Shown here: piece by piece, positions 50,120 through 58,500 of the stretch
How the letters are laid out: each line of letters opens with the position of its first letter
Position numbering within the stretch: the first letter of the stretch is position 1
From: Nanosynbacter sp900555675
GTDB lineage: Bacteria; Patescibacteriota; Saccharimonadia; Saccharimonadales; Saccharimonadaceae
Assembly (NCBI RefSeq): GCF_022828245.2
Contig: NZ_CP157587.1
Coordinates: 248,001-312,000 of the forward strand
Direction: 5' to 3'
Length of the DNA: 64,000 bases
Translations under genes and position numbers: made by a program
Notes under the pieces: model-generated
What the model saw: the letters and a program-made list of their open reading frames with translations, nothing else
What the model was told of the DNA's origin: nothing
Database searches by the model: none

Positions 50120-50923
50120 ATGCTACCAATGTACGATAAGTTTTTGGGCGAAATATCAAGCGATTTCATGGACGTCGGAGGAGTGAAAACTGCTTGCTAT
50201 TTTTATCAAGGCGGCTCGAATAAAACTATTTTGCTAATTCACGGCATTGGTGGCGATTTTCACGGGATGATTCCGCTGGCTTATCACCTGAAAAATGACG
50301 CGAATTTGATGTTTGTTGACTTGCCTTCTCACGGCAGAAGTCAATTGATAAAAAATATGAAAATGAGCGATATTGAAAATTGGGCGATGAATTTAATATC
50401 GGCTTTTGACGGTAAAGGCGTGTCAATTGACGAGGTTGTTGCCCATTCGCTTGGATGTTTGGCGGCAAATAAAATGCAATGCCAGAAAATTTGGTACATC
50501 AGCCCTCCGATTAAAACTTCGGCTATATCGAGAATCTCCTCGTCATTTTTTTACCACACTCGTCGAGTGAATCAATATATCTATTTGAACTATTATTTTT
50601 CGGTGTTTCGTGGGCTGTGTTTGGTGAATAATAGACGGAAAAATGTCGTGGATTTGATACGGTGGCTGACGAAAAATACGCGAGTAACGCGGCGGCAATA
50701 TTTGGAGCAATCGAAAATTGCGCGGGACATTTCTCGGGGCAATAAAATTATTATTTCTGAGCGTGAGTTTACGGGATTGATAGTTGGGCGACGGGATAAG
50801 ATTTCGCTTCCCGTAAACGCCGCCGATGGTGTAAAAATTGATAAATTTGTGGAGCTTGATACGGGACATTTGTCGGTGTTGGACAGTCCAGAACTGGTTG
50901 CCGAATTGATATTGGCGGAATAA
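50120..50923 (+). CDS. alpha/beta hydrolase
   Basis: The product of about 267 residues has the fold's motifs: LIHGIGGDFHG (oxyanion region), VAHSLGCLA with the nucleophile Ser, and a C-terminal TGHLSVLD with the His. An ATG at 50114 is also in frame, but TATAAT ends at 50110, so 50120 fits a leaderless start better. The substrate is unknown. It precedes two glycosyltransferase genes on the same strand, each with its own promoter. Confidence 0.75.
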   Translation: MLPMYDKFLGEISSDFMDVGGVKTACYFYQGGSNKTILLIHGIGGDFHGMIPLAYHLKNDANLMFVDLPSHGRSQLIKNMKMSDIENWAMNLISAFDGKGVSIDEVVAHSLGCLAANKMQCQKIWYISPPIKTSAISRISSSFFYHTRRVNQYIYLNYYFSVFRGLCLVNNRRKNVVDLIRWLTKNTRVTRRQYLEQSKIARDISRGNKIIISEREFTGLIVGRRDKISLPVNAADGVKIDKFVELDTGHLSVLDSPELVAELILAE

Positions 50924-50943
50924 TTATTTGCTATACTGTAGGT

Positions 50944-51969
50944 ATGAGTAAGAAAGACGATAAAAAACTAATTGTTGATATGATTTCTGAGAGCGAGTTT
51001 ACCGTTCAGGGTCACGGTGTGCATACGGCCTTTGTAGAGATGACAAATGCGCTTAAAGATCGTAATGATATTGATATTGCGGTGAATAAGGCTCGGTTAG
51101 ATGCGGATATAGTCCATGCGCAAACTACCGGACTGTATTCGATGAAAAAAATGCGTCAATCTGGCGGAAAGAAGGTTGTGTCTGCTCATGTTGTACCAGC
51201 TTCTTTTATAGGTAGTATTAAGGGTGCGAAGTTGCTAGAGCCACTTGCTCGCGCGTATTTACGATGGTTTTACAATAAAGCTGATTTGGTCTTGGCGGTA
51301 TCTGATTATACAAAGAACGAACTGGAAAAAATTGGTGTCAAGAAGCCAATTTCTGTACTATACAACACTATAGATACGGCAAAATATGCTAATTCACCGG
51401 CGAAGAAGAAATCTGCTAGACAAAAGCTTGGCATTAGCAATGATGCTTTTGTGGTTGTTGGAAGTGGTCAAGTGCAGCCACGTAAGCGTGTCGATGTGTT
51501 TTTTGATATGGCAGAAAAGATGCCTGATGTGGAGTTTGTATGGGTCGGCGGCGTGCCGTTTGGAGTGATTGCGGCTGAGAATGGTGCTATGCAAAGAATG
51601 ATGAATAATCCGCCAAAGAATTTGAAATTTACCGGTGTGATACCGCTTGACGATGTTGCTGATTATTACCGTGCGGCCGATGTATTTGTATTGCCGAGCG
51701 AGCAGGAAACCTTCGGTTTGGTTGTTGTTGAGGCCGCTGCCGCAGGATTACCTGTTGTCTTGCGAGATATTTCTGATTATGACACAACATTTAGAGATGG
51801 GGCGGTAATGGCTTCGTCTGATAGCGATTTTGTTACCCAAGTAGATAAACTGAGGCGAAATAAGAAATTTTATAGCCAACAATGTCTATTAGCAGAAAAG
51901 ATTGCCAAACGTTTTGACAGCAGTGCTGGCGCTGAGCGATTGGTTGAATTTTATCGATCGCTGATATAA
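50944..51969 (+). CDS. GT4-family glycosyltransferase
   Basis: The 341-residue protein has the GT-B fold: GHGVHTAFVEM near the N-terminus, VVVGSGQVQPRKRVD in the second domain, and FVLPSEQETFGLVVVEAAAA, the EX7E motif that binds the nucleotide sugar. Acceptor and sugar are unknown. With the next gene it probably builds a glycolipid. TATACT lies 6 nt before the ATG. Confidence 0.85.
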   Translation: MSKKDDKKLIVDMISESEFTVQGHGVHTAFVEMTNALKDRNDIDIAVNKARLDADIVHAQTTGLYSMKKMRQSGGKKVVSAHVVPASFIGSIKGAKLLEPLARAYLRWFYNKADLVLAVSDYTKNELEKIGVKKPISVLYNTIDTAKYANSPAKKKSARQKLGISNDAFVVVGSGQVQPRKRVDVFFDMAEKMPDVEFVWVGGVPFGVIAAENGAMQRMMNNPPKNLKFTGVIPLDDVADYYRAADVFVLPSEQETFGLVVVEAAAAGLPVVLRDISDYDTTFRDGAVMASSDSDFVTQVDKLRRNKKFYSQQCLLAEKIAKRFDSSAGAERLVEFYRSLI

Positions 51970-51988
51970 ATGGTATAATGGGGCTATT

Positions 51989-53287
51989 ATGAGGATAGGA
52001 CTTTTTACGGACAGTTACAGACCGTCCATTAATGGTATCGTTTACGTTGTTGAATCATTAAAGCGCGAGCTGGAAGCTTTGGGGCATGAGGTCTATGTTT
52101 TTTGCCCAGCAAAGTCTATTAATCCGTCCAAGCAAGCCGAACTCCTTCACGAAGATGAAAATAGTCGAATAATTCGTTTCCGCTCAATTACGGGCGCGTT
52201 CTTTGATGATTACGACACGTCGGTGTTCTTCCCTCCTGTGGTGCAGCGCCAAATTGCTAATATGCATCTGGACGTCGTTCATATTTTTACGCCGTCGCAA
52301 ATTGGGCTATTGGGCGTGAAGGCGGCAAAGAAAAATAATATTCCTTTGATTATCCAGCATTGCACGGATCTATATGAATTCGTCGATCATTATCCTGCGG
52401 TTTTGCCGGGAGTTTTGGCGTTGGCGGGAGTGGTTTTTCCATTGTCGGTAAAACTGAATGGACAGGATTTGCTGGAAGTTGCCAAATTATATCGTCCGCG
52501 TAATGGCGTAACGAAATGGAATAAAGATATTATTGAGCGCGTCATAACTATTTTATACAGCAAGGCGGATGCGGTGATTGCCCTGTCGCGTAAAAGCCGC
52601 GATCAATTGGAATCTTGGCAGACTGAAGATTACACGTACGATGTTACTTTAATGCCAAACGGTGTGAATGCTCTTCCGCGAGCAAGCGCAAAACGAGTTG
52701 CAGAATTTCGCGAGCAATGGGGTCTTGATGAAAAAGATGAGGTGTTTGGCTTTGTGGGGCGTTTGGGCGAGGAAAAGAATTTGCCAATTTTGATTCAGGC
52801 GTTTAGCGAGTTTATTGCCGAAGCTCGTCCGAAATCGAAGCTATTGTTTGTTGGTGATTTTGAATATCGAAAGACTTTGGAAAAAATGGCAGCCGAGACG
52901 GATTTTGCGGATAGGATTATATTTACTGGCGCTATGCCACGAGAAGATTTGGGCGTGGCGTATAAAGTGATGAATGTGTTTACTTTTCCTTCGCTTAAGG
53001 ATACGCAGGGCTGGGTTCTTCACGAAGCTGCTCACGCTGGAAAGCCGATTGTTATTATTGACAAGGAAGTTTCAGAGGTCGTGAAGGACGGAGTCAATGG
53101 CTATTTTGCGGAGAACAATCCAGAAAGTGTCGCGGAAAAAGTAATTGCAATTCTAAAAAGTCCGAAGAAACAAGCGGAATTTAGCGCTGAAAGTAAGAAG
53201 CTGGCTAATAAATTCACGGAGCGCAGTCAAGTGAAGAAGCTTGAAAAGCTTTATGAAAAGCTAATTGACGCGCGCGAAAATCAATAA
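51989..53287 (+). CDS. GT4-family glycosyltransferase, diacylglycerol-glucosyltransferase-like
   Basis: The 432-residue protein starts MRIGLFTDSYRPSINGIVYV, typical of glycolipid-synthesising GT4 enzymes, and has GFVGRLGEEKNLPILIQAF and FPSLKDTQGWVLHEAAHAG with the catalytic Glu. Relatives transfer glucose to diacylglycerol, which would fit an organism with limited lipid synthesis, but substrate use is inferred. TATAAT lies 9 nt before the ATG. It follows another GT4 gene after 19 nt. Confidence 0.85.
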   Translation: MRIGLFTDSYRPSINGIVYVVESLKRELEALGHEVYVFCPAKSINPSKQAELLHEDENSRIIRFRSITGAFFDDYDTSVFFPPVVQRQIANMHLDVVHIFTPSQIGLLGVKAAKKNNIPLIIQHCTDLYEFVDHYPAVLPGVLALAGVVFPLSVKLNGQDLLEVAKLYRPRNGVTKWNKDIIERVITILYSKADAVIALSRKSRDQLESWQTEDYTYDVTLMPNGVNALPRASAKRVAEFREQWGLDEKDEVFGFVGRLGEEKNLPILIQAFSEFIAEARPKSKLLFVGDFEYRKTLEKMAAETDFADRIIFTGAMPREDLGVAYKVMNVFTFPSLKDTQGWVLHEAAHAGKPIVIIDKEVSEVVKDGVNGYFAENNPESVAEKVIAILKSPKKQAEFSAESKKLANKFTERSQVKKLEKLYEKLIDARENQ

Positions 53288-53316
53288 ATTCTGAGCCTGG
53301 TTCGTAGTCAATGCGA

Positions 53317-53793
53317 TTATCTATTAGAGATAAGCCGCCTTGTTTCTCGGTCTTGGTCGCGACGTTTGATGGTTTGGCGCTTGTCGTAATTTTTCTTACC
53401 TTTTCCGAGTGCAATTACAACTTTAATGAATTTTCCGTTGGTCAACAATTTGGTCGGGACGATTGTCATTCCCTGTTTTTTGGCTTCTGTAAAATTGGAC
53501 AATTGTTTTTTACTTACCAATAATTTCCGCGCCGAAGTGTCGACTGAGCGGCTATTTGCTTCTCCGCGAACGTTTAATCGCAGTGAAAAGCTGGCGTTAT
53601 TTAGCCACAATTCGCCGTTTCTTAAGCTAACAAATGAGCCTTTAAGTTGGACGTGTCCTTCTCTGGCGGCTCGCACTTCCATCCCAGTTAAAACCAAGCC
53701 GGCTACAATTTCTTCGCCAAGTTCATAATCAAACCGTGCGCGACGATTGACAATATTCTGTGTGGCTGGTTTTTTAGCTTTTGGCTTTGACAT
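53317..53793 (-). CDS. smpB: SsrA-binding protein SmpB
   Basis: The 158-residue protein binds tmRNA during ribosome rescue. It has the beta-barrel core (GLVLTGMEVRAAREGHVQLK, GELWLNNASFS) and the conserved C-terminal tail YDKRQTIKRRDQDRE that enters the mRNA channel. TATAAT lies 7 nt before the ATG. A tmRNA gene must exist in the genome but is not recognised in this window. Confidence 0.95.
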   Translation of the reverse strand: MSKPKAKKPATQNIVNRRARFDYELGEEIVAGLVLTGMEVRAAREGHVQLKGSFVSLRNGELWLNNASFSLRLNVRGEANSRSVDTSARKLLVSKKQLSNFTEAKKQGMTIVPTKLLTNGKFIKVVIALGKGKKNYDKRQTIKRRDQDRETRRLISNR

Positions 53794-53882
53794 GGATTAT
53801 ATTATAGCAAAACTTAACGCGACAGTATATTTAGGCTAGTTTTGTGCGGCTGAAATATGACTTATGTTACAATATCTCAAGC

Positions 53883-55541
53883 ATGATAGCCGACATTCAT
53901 ATTACTGAGAAAAGTTTTGGCGATAAGACGTTGATGAAAGACGTCAAGTTCAGTGTGGACGACGGCGAGAAAGTCGGTGTGGTTGGTCGTAACGGTGTTG
54001 GTAAGTCGACGCTGTTTGGAATATTGAGCGGAAAAGACACTGATTATACTGGCGAGGTTATTTTTCGCCGTGGCATTACAATAGCAACTACGGCTCAGGA
54101 GCATCACGGCTTGGGTGATCAAACGGTTATGTCGTATATTCTTGGCGGACTTCCAGAATATTCCAAGCTGAAGAAAATCATCGATGAATATCCGCTGACT
54201 ATGGGCGACAATATGCGAAAAATTGAGGAATATACGCAGGCTTTGGAGCGATTTGACCAAAAAGGATTTTATCAAGTTGAAGAAAAAATTGAGCGAGAGT
54301 TGAGTAATTTTCAATTAGACGGTTATGGCAATCGGAAGATTTCTTCCCTGTCTGGCGGTCAAAAAAGGCTGGTGGAAATTGTTAAAATTATGCACTCGGA
54401 GGCGCATTTGACGCTAATTGACGAGCCGACAAACCACATGGATTACGTTGCGAAACAGCAGTTTATTGACTGGATGAATTCGCAGCCACATCAAGCGATG
54501 TTGATAATTACACACGACCGCGATGTGCTTGGGCAAGTTGATCGAATAGTTGAGATTAAGGACGGTCAAGCGGTAAGCTATCGCGGAAATTACGACGCGT
54601 ATTTGAAGCAGAATGCGCAAGCGACGACAGCTGGAATGAACAATTTTGAGCAGATTGAGAAGCGAATTGTTAACCTGAAACAAAAAGTTTTGGACTATCA
54701 AAGGCTTAAGGAAAAGTCGCGTAATCCTGGCACTATTCAGAAATTTAAGCGGCTGGAGAACGAGGCGCGAGCGGAGCTGGCGGAATTGTCAGAAATGGAA
54801 AAGCCGACGTTTTGGATTGACAAAGAATCTGCTAGTCAATTGGATTATAAATCCGCTGAGCGTTACGGAAAGTTCAAATCGCGTAATATTCGCCTGAGTA
54901 TGAAAGATGCTTCCAGTCGCAGTCAGCATGTGTTGGTTCGTGCGGAAAATGTGGCGGTTGGGATTGGTGAGCGGATATTGTTTGAGGACGTGAATATTGA
55001 TTTGCGTGAAGGTGAAGCGATTGAAATTAGAGGTCGCAATGGCGCCGGTAAAACTACGTTGATTCGGATGATTCTGGCGTCGGGCAAGAGTTTTGACGGC
55101 GGTCCTGTTCTTTATTCTGGCGATATTTTCCTTGATCCGCAGGTTCGAATTGGTGTTTATGAGCAAGAAATTGACGAGCGATATTTGTCTGATCCGCTAG
55201 AAAAAGCGATTGAAAAATTGTATATGAGTCGCGATTTGTCGATTTCTGATACGAAAATTCGGCAGCTTTTGGCTGACTATTTATTCACGGACGCTGATCG
55301 GATGACGCCGCTGGCTCGCTTGTCTGGCGGTCAAAAGGCGCGTTTTCAGATTATTGCTATGCTGGCGAACGACCCGCAACTGCTAGTTCTGGACGAGCCG
55401 ACGAACCATTTGGATTTGCCGAGCATCGAAGAGCTGGAAACGGCGTTGGTCAAGTATTCCGGCGCGATTCTTTACGTCAGCCACGATAATTATTTCCGCG
55501 AAAAACTTGGCGGCAAAGTTGTGCAAATTGGCGCAGAATAA
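53883..55541 (+). CDS. ABC-F family ATPase
   Basis: The 552-residue protein has two ATPase domains with no membrane part: VGRNGVGKSTLFG, LSGGQKRLVEI and LTLIDEPTNHMDY in the first, and RGRNGAGKTTLIRM, LSGGQKARFQI and LLVLDEPTNHLDL in the second. The charged linker between them reaches the ribosome in this family. ABC-F proteins relieve stalled translation or give antibiotic resistance. The GTG at 53844 is possible, but TACAAT lies 9 nt before the ATG at 53883. Confidence 0.88.
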   Translation: MIADIHITEKSFGDKTLMKDVKFSVDDGEKVGVVGRNGVGKSTLFGILSGKDTDYTGEVIFRRGITIATTAQEHHGLGDQTVMSYILGGLPEYSKLKKIIDEYPLTMGDNMRKIEEYTQALERFDQKGFYQVEEKIERELSNFQLDGYGNRKISSLSGGQKRLVEIVKIMHSEAHLTLIDEPTNHMDYVAKQQFIDWMNSQPHQAMLIITHDRDVLGQVDRIVEIKDGQAVSYRGNYDAYLKQNAQATTAGMNNFEQIEKRIVNLKQKVLDYQRLKEKSRNPGTIQKFKRLENEARAELAELSEMEKPTFWIDKESASQLDYKSAERYGKFKSRNIRLSMKDASSRSQHVLVRAENVAVGIGERILFEDVNIDLREGEAIEIRGRNGAGKTTLIRMILASGKSFDGGPVLYSGDIFLDPQVRIGVYEQEIDERYLSDPLEKAIEKLYMSRDLSISDTKIRQLLADYLFTDADRMTPLARLSGGQKARFQIIAMLANDPQLLVLDEPTNHLDLPSIEELETALVKYSGAILYVSHDNYFREKLGGKVVQIGAE

Positions 55542-55591
55542 AAATTTTCCGCCAGAATTTGACGGAAAATCTTGAATCGTTTTTAAGAAAA

Positions 55592-55879
55592 TTAGTCGGC
55601 TAGTAAGCCGTTTTTTCGTAGTAAATCTTGTAGTTTTGGTCGATCAAAACCAAGCACTAATTCCCCGTTAATATCCGTTACTGGCACGCCTTGGAAATTG
55701 CCGCCATTTTTATTTAGCAATTCCTCTTTTGCGCCAGGATCAGCCTCGATATCTTTGGAAACAAAGTCAATTCCCAGCTTCTTCAGCCATTCCATTTCCG
55801 TGTGGCAAAACGCACACCAGCTGGTGTTGTATACGACAACTTTTGTGTCTTGATGGTTGTTTGTTGTGTCTTCGCTCAT
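55592..55879 (-). CDS. glutaredoxin-like protein
   Basis: The 95-residue protein has a thioredoxin fold: VVVYNTSWCAFCHTEMEWL with a CAFC active site, and GVPVTDINGELVLGF with the cis-Pro. It probably reduces disulfides or mixed disulfides. AGGGGA precedes the ATG, and TATAAT lies further upstream, so this transcript has a leader. Confidence 0.88.
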   Translation of the reverse strand: MSEDTTNNHQDTKVVVYNTSWCAFCHTEMEWLKKLGIDFVSKDIEADPGAKEELLNKNGGNFQGVPVTDINGELVLGFDRPKLQDLLRKNGLLAD

Positions 55880-55927
55880 ATATTCCCCTATTTAATAGCA
55901 CTTCTAATTATAGCATAGCGGTTACGC

Positions 55928-56152
55928 CTATTTAGAATTCTTTGACGTCAAATGCCAATTTTTGCACCATTCGCAGTGATATGTATCAATCGACAAATTC
56001 GGGTTTGTTAGTTCTTGGATTTCTGCTGCTTGGCGCGCTTTTATCTCTGTTGAGAAGCGACGTTTTTTCTGGCAATTGGCCAACCCTGAAATTGACATCA
56101 ATGATGTTTTTTGGGTTTTTTGACTATTTTTTGAATAATTTCGCCGCGGCAT
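55928..56152 (-). CDS. small basic protein with zinc-ribbon-like C-terminus
   Basis: The 74-residue product has a basic N-terminal half and ends YHCEWCKNWHLTSK, a half zinc ribbon with CxxC and a nearby His. Similar tails occur in small nucleic-acid-binding proteins. TATACT lies 10 nt before the ATG, and this promoter overlaps the divergent ATP synthase promoter. The function is unknown. Confidence 0.55.
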   Translation of the reverse strand: MPRRNYSKNSQKTQKTSLMSISGLANCQKKRRFSTEIKARQAAEIQELTNPNLSIDTYHCEWCKNWHLTSKNSK

Positions 56153-56159
56153 CTTGCAA

Positions 56160-56183
56160 AATAGTATAACAGATTGATATAGT
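56160..56183 (+). promoter_or_regulatory. ATP synthase operon promoter
   Basis: TTGCAA at about 56154-56159, an 18-bp spacer and TATAGT at 56178-56183 lie just before the first gene of the operon; the -10 ends 8 nt before the ATG. It overlaps the divergent promoter of the 74-residue gene. Confidence 0.55.
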
Positions 56184-56191
56184 GGAAAGTA

Positions 56192-56452
56192 ATGGTAAAA
56201 GAAACTGACATTTCGGCTAATGATACAGGCGATTCTGGTGCGATGATGATTTTGGTAAGGACGATGATTGGTACAATGTGGCGAATGTTTTTGCCAACAA
56301 TTGGCTTAACTTTGTTGGGATTGTGGCTGGATAATGTCAGCGGAATGAAGATGAGATGGTTGCTTGCTGGAATTATTTCTGGCGCGATTATCTCAGCGAT
56401 TCTCGTAGCTTTGCAAATTGCTAAAATTAAACAGCAGGAGTTGAAGAAATGA
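56192..56452 (+). CDS. AtpZ/AtpI-like ATP synthase accessory protein
   Basis: The 86-residue protein has two membrane helices (TMWRMFLPTIGLTLLGLWL and AGIISGAIISAILVALQIA). Position at the head of the ATP synthase operon and topology match the AtpZ/AtpI group, which helps insert the c-ring or carries Mg/Ca ions. It overlaps atpB by four bases (ATGA). Confidence 0.7.
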   Translation: MVKETDISANDTGDSGAMMILVRTMIGTMWRMFLPTIGLTLLGLWLDNVSGMKMRWLLAGIISGAIISAILVALQIAKIKQQELKK

Positions 56453-57285
56453 TCGATTATATGGCAAGCGCGGGTCCGCATATTTCAGTAAAGGTTGACG
56501 AAGTTTTCAATGTCGCTGGCGTATCTATTACGAATTCACACTTGATGGGATTCTTGGGATTGATCGTACTGTTGTGGGTAATGTTCCGTACTCGTGCGGC
56601 GGTTTTAGGTAAAAAGAAGCATAATTTTATTACAAGACTAATTCAGTGGACGTTCGACGGACTTTATAATACGGTTCGCCAAGTCATTCCAGACCAAAAA
56701 TGGGCGCGTAAGGTTGCTCCGCTTTGTATTACGTTGTTTTTCTTTATCGTCGCGCAGTACTGGCTGGGGCTTTTGCCGATCGTTGGTCCAATTACAATTG
56801 GCGAGCATCACACTCCTCTATTCCGCGGTGGTGTGGCGGATCTTAATATGACTTTCGGCTTGGCAATTGTAACGATTGTCGCGGCTCAGATTTACGCGTT
56901 TAAGTATTTGGGCTTTAAGGGCAATTTGGGACGATATTTCGTTAACCCGCTGCGTGATCCAATTATGTCATTTGTCGGAATTTTGGAATTGGTGGCTGAG
57001 TTTTCGCGAATGCTGGGACTGAGTTTCCGTCTATTTGGTAACGTTTTGGCTGGCGAAATTCTCTTGGCAATTATCGCTTATATGACGAAGTTTTTGTCGC
57101 CCGTAGCTCTGCAGCCGTTCTATTTCTTTGAATTGTTTATCGGCGGTATTCAGGCGTATATTTTCTTTATGTTATCAACTGTGTTTATTTCCCTGGGGCT
57201 GGCTCACCATGATTCGCACGAGCCAATTGATGAAGTTCACTCCTCTGCTGAAGCTAATAAATTAGCGATGTCAGAGAGTGATTAA
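56449..57285 (+). CDS. atpB: ATP synthase F0 subunit a
   Basis: The 278-residue membrane protein contains the essential Arg region LSFRLFGNVLAGEILL and the C-terminal FELFIGGIQAYIFFML. With the c-ring it forms the proton path. The N-terminal extension is typical. Its start overlaps the AtpZ-like stop, and atpE follows after 36 nt with its own ribosome site. Confidence 0.95.
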   Translation: MIDYMASAGPHISVKVDEVFNVAGVSITNSHLMGFLGLIVLLWVMFRTRAAVLGKKKHNFITRLIQWTFDGLYNTVRQVIPDQKWARKVAPLCITLFFFIVAQYWLGLLPIVGPITIGEHHTPLFRGGVADLNMTFGLAIVTIVAAQIYAFKYLGFKGNLGRYFVNPLRDPIMSFVGILELVAEFSRMLGLSFRLFGNVLAGEILLAIIAYMTKFLSPVALQPFYFFELFIGGIQAYIFFMLSTVFISLGLAHHDSHEPIDEVHSSAEANKLAMSESD

Positions 57286-57321
57286 ATTAGGTAATAATTA
57301 ATTAAAAGGAGAATATTAACA

Positions 57322-57534
57322 ATGGAAGCATTATCATTTGCACTTACCTACGCAATCCCAGCAGCATTTGCAGCAATCGGTGCCGCAATCGTTGGTGCAG
57401 CAGCTATGAACGCAGCTGGTCGTAACCCAGAAAAAATCAACGACCTACGCACAATGATGATCTTGGGTATTTCATTCATCGACGCTATTGCTATTATCGG
57501 TTTCGTCGCAGCAATCGTCGGCAAAGTTATGTAG
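57322..57534 (+). CDS. atpE: ATP synthase F0 subunit c
   Basis: The 70-residue hairpin has two helices joined by the polar loop GRNPEKINDLR. The ion-binding carboxylate is Asp54 in ISFIDAIAII, where most bacteria have Glu; E. coli also uses Asp. No Gln/Ser sodium signature is seen, so proton coupling is likely. AAAGGAG lies 9 nt before the ATG. Confidence 0.95.
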   Translation: MEALSFALTYAIPAAFAAIGAAIVGAAAMNAAGRNPEKINDLRTMMILGISFIDAIAIIGFVAAIVGKVM

Positions 57535-57550
57535 TTTTCGGGAGTAAATT

Positions 57551-58093
57551 GTGGAGAAAATATTAACACAATTTGCCAATTCTGGCGTATCGGAAAAAGC
57601 TGGTTTGTTTGATTCGCTGGGTATTGATTGGGCGCTGTTGGCGTTTCAGACGATAGCATTTTTAATCTTGCTATTTGTTCTTCGCAAGTTTGTTTATCCG
57701 CCAATGATGGAAATGCTCGTCAAGCGAGAAAAGGACCTGAAAGCGGCTGATGCGGCGGCAAAATCTGCCAAGGAAAATGCTGACCGAGCCGAAGAAATGA
57801 CCGCTGAAATGATGCGAAAAGCGCGAGCGCAAGCTAGCGACATCGTGGCGTCTGCTCGAGAAGAAGCGACCGAAGTTGTTGAAGAAGCGGCTAAAAAAGC
57901 GACTGCCAAATCTGAAGCTTTGATTAAAGAAACACACAATACGATTGCTCAAGAAATTGAAAACGCTAAGAAAGATCTGCACAATTCGACATTAGAGTTG
58001 GTGGCTGAAGCGACTGGCAAGGTTTTGGGCGAGAAAATTGATGCGAAGAAAGATACAAAGCTGATTTCGGAAGCGCTTGAGGAGGCTGAATAG
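57551..58093 (+). CDS. atpF: ATP synthase F0 subunit b
   Basis: The 180-residue protein has one membrane helix (about 25-48) and a long charged coiled coil rich in Ala, Glu and Lys, the peripheral stalk. It starts with GTG at 57551 after GGGAG. It ends directly before atpH, whose ATG is part of TAGATG. Confidence 0.92.
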   Translation: MEKILTQFANSGVSEKAGLFDSLGIDWALLAFQTIAFLILLFVLRKFVYPPMMEMLVKREKDLKAADAAAKSAKENADRAEEMTAEMMRKARAQASDIVASAREEATEVVEEAAKKATAKSEALIKETHNTIAQEIENAKKDLHNSTLELVAEATGKVLGEKIDAKKDTKLISEALEEAE

Positions 58094-58492
58094 ATGAGAT
58101 TAGTGTCCAGAAGAAAGTTGGCAAAGTACGCAGCTGAACAAATTTTAGCTGGCAATGACGCGGTGTTGGAAGAAATTGCTGGTCTTTTGATTTACGAAAA
58201 GCACGAACGTGAAATTGATTTGTTGGTGCGAGATATTGAGGCTGAGTTGGCTGAGAACGGTGAGATTGTGGCGTCGGTCGAGAGTGCGAGAGCGCTTGAT
58301 GACAATACAAGGCGTAAAATAGAGCAATTTCTGGCGGCTGCGGCGAGCGATAAAAATAGCAAGCCAAAAGTGTCGCTAAGAGAATCAATTGACCCGACGT
58401 TGATTGGTGGATTTAAGCTACAAACGCCGACCGCAACACTGGACGCAACGGTTTCGAAGAAGTTAAACGACTTGCGGGCGAAGAAAATCTAG
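58094..58492 (+). CDS. atpH: ATP synthase F1 subunit delta
   Basis: The 132-residue protein is short for the family (about 180). It keeps the C-terminal region (LRESIDPTLIGGFKLQTPTATLDATV) that connects the stalk to F1, while the N-terminal helical domain is reduced. Its position between atpF and atpA supports the call. Confidence 0.85.
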   Translation: MRLVSRRKLAKYAAEQILAGNDAVLEEIAGLLIYEKHEREIDLLVRDIEAELAENGEIVASVESARALDDNTRRKIEQFLAAAASDKNSKPKVSLRESIDPTLIGGFKLQTPTATLDATVSKKLNDLRAKKI

Positions 58493-58500
58493 GAGGAAAA

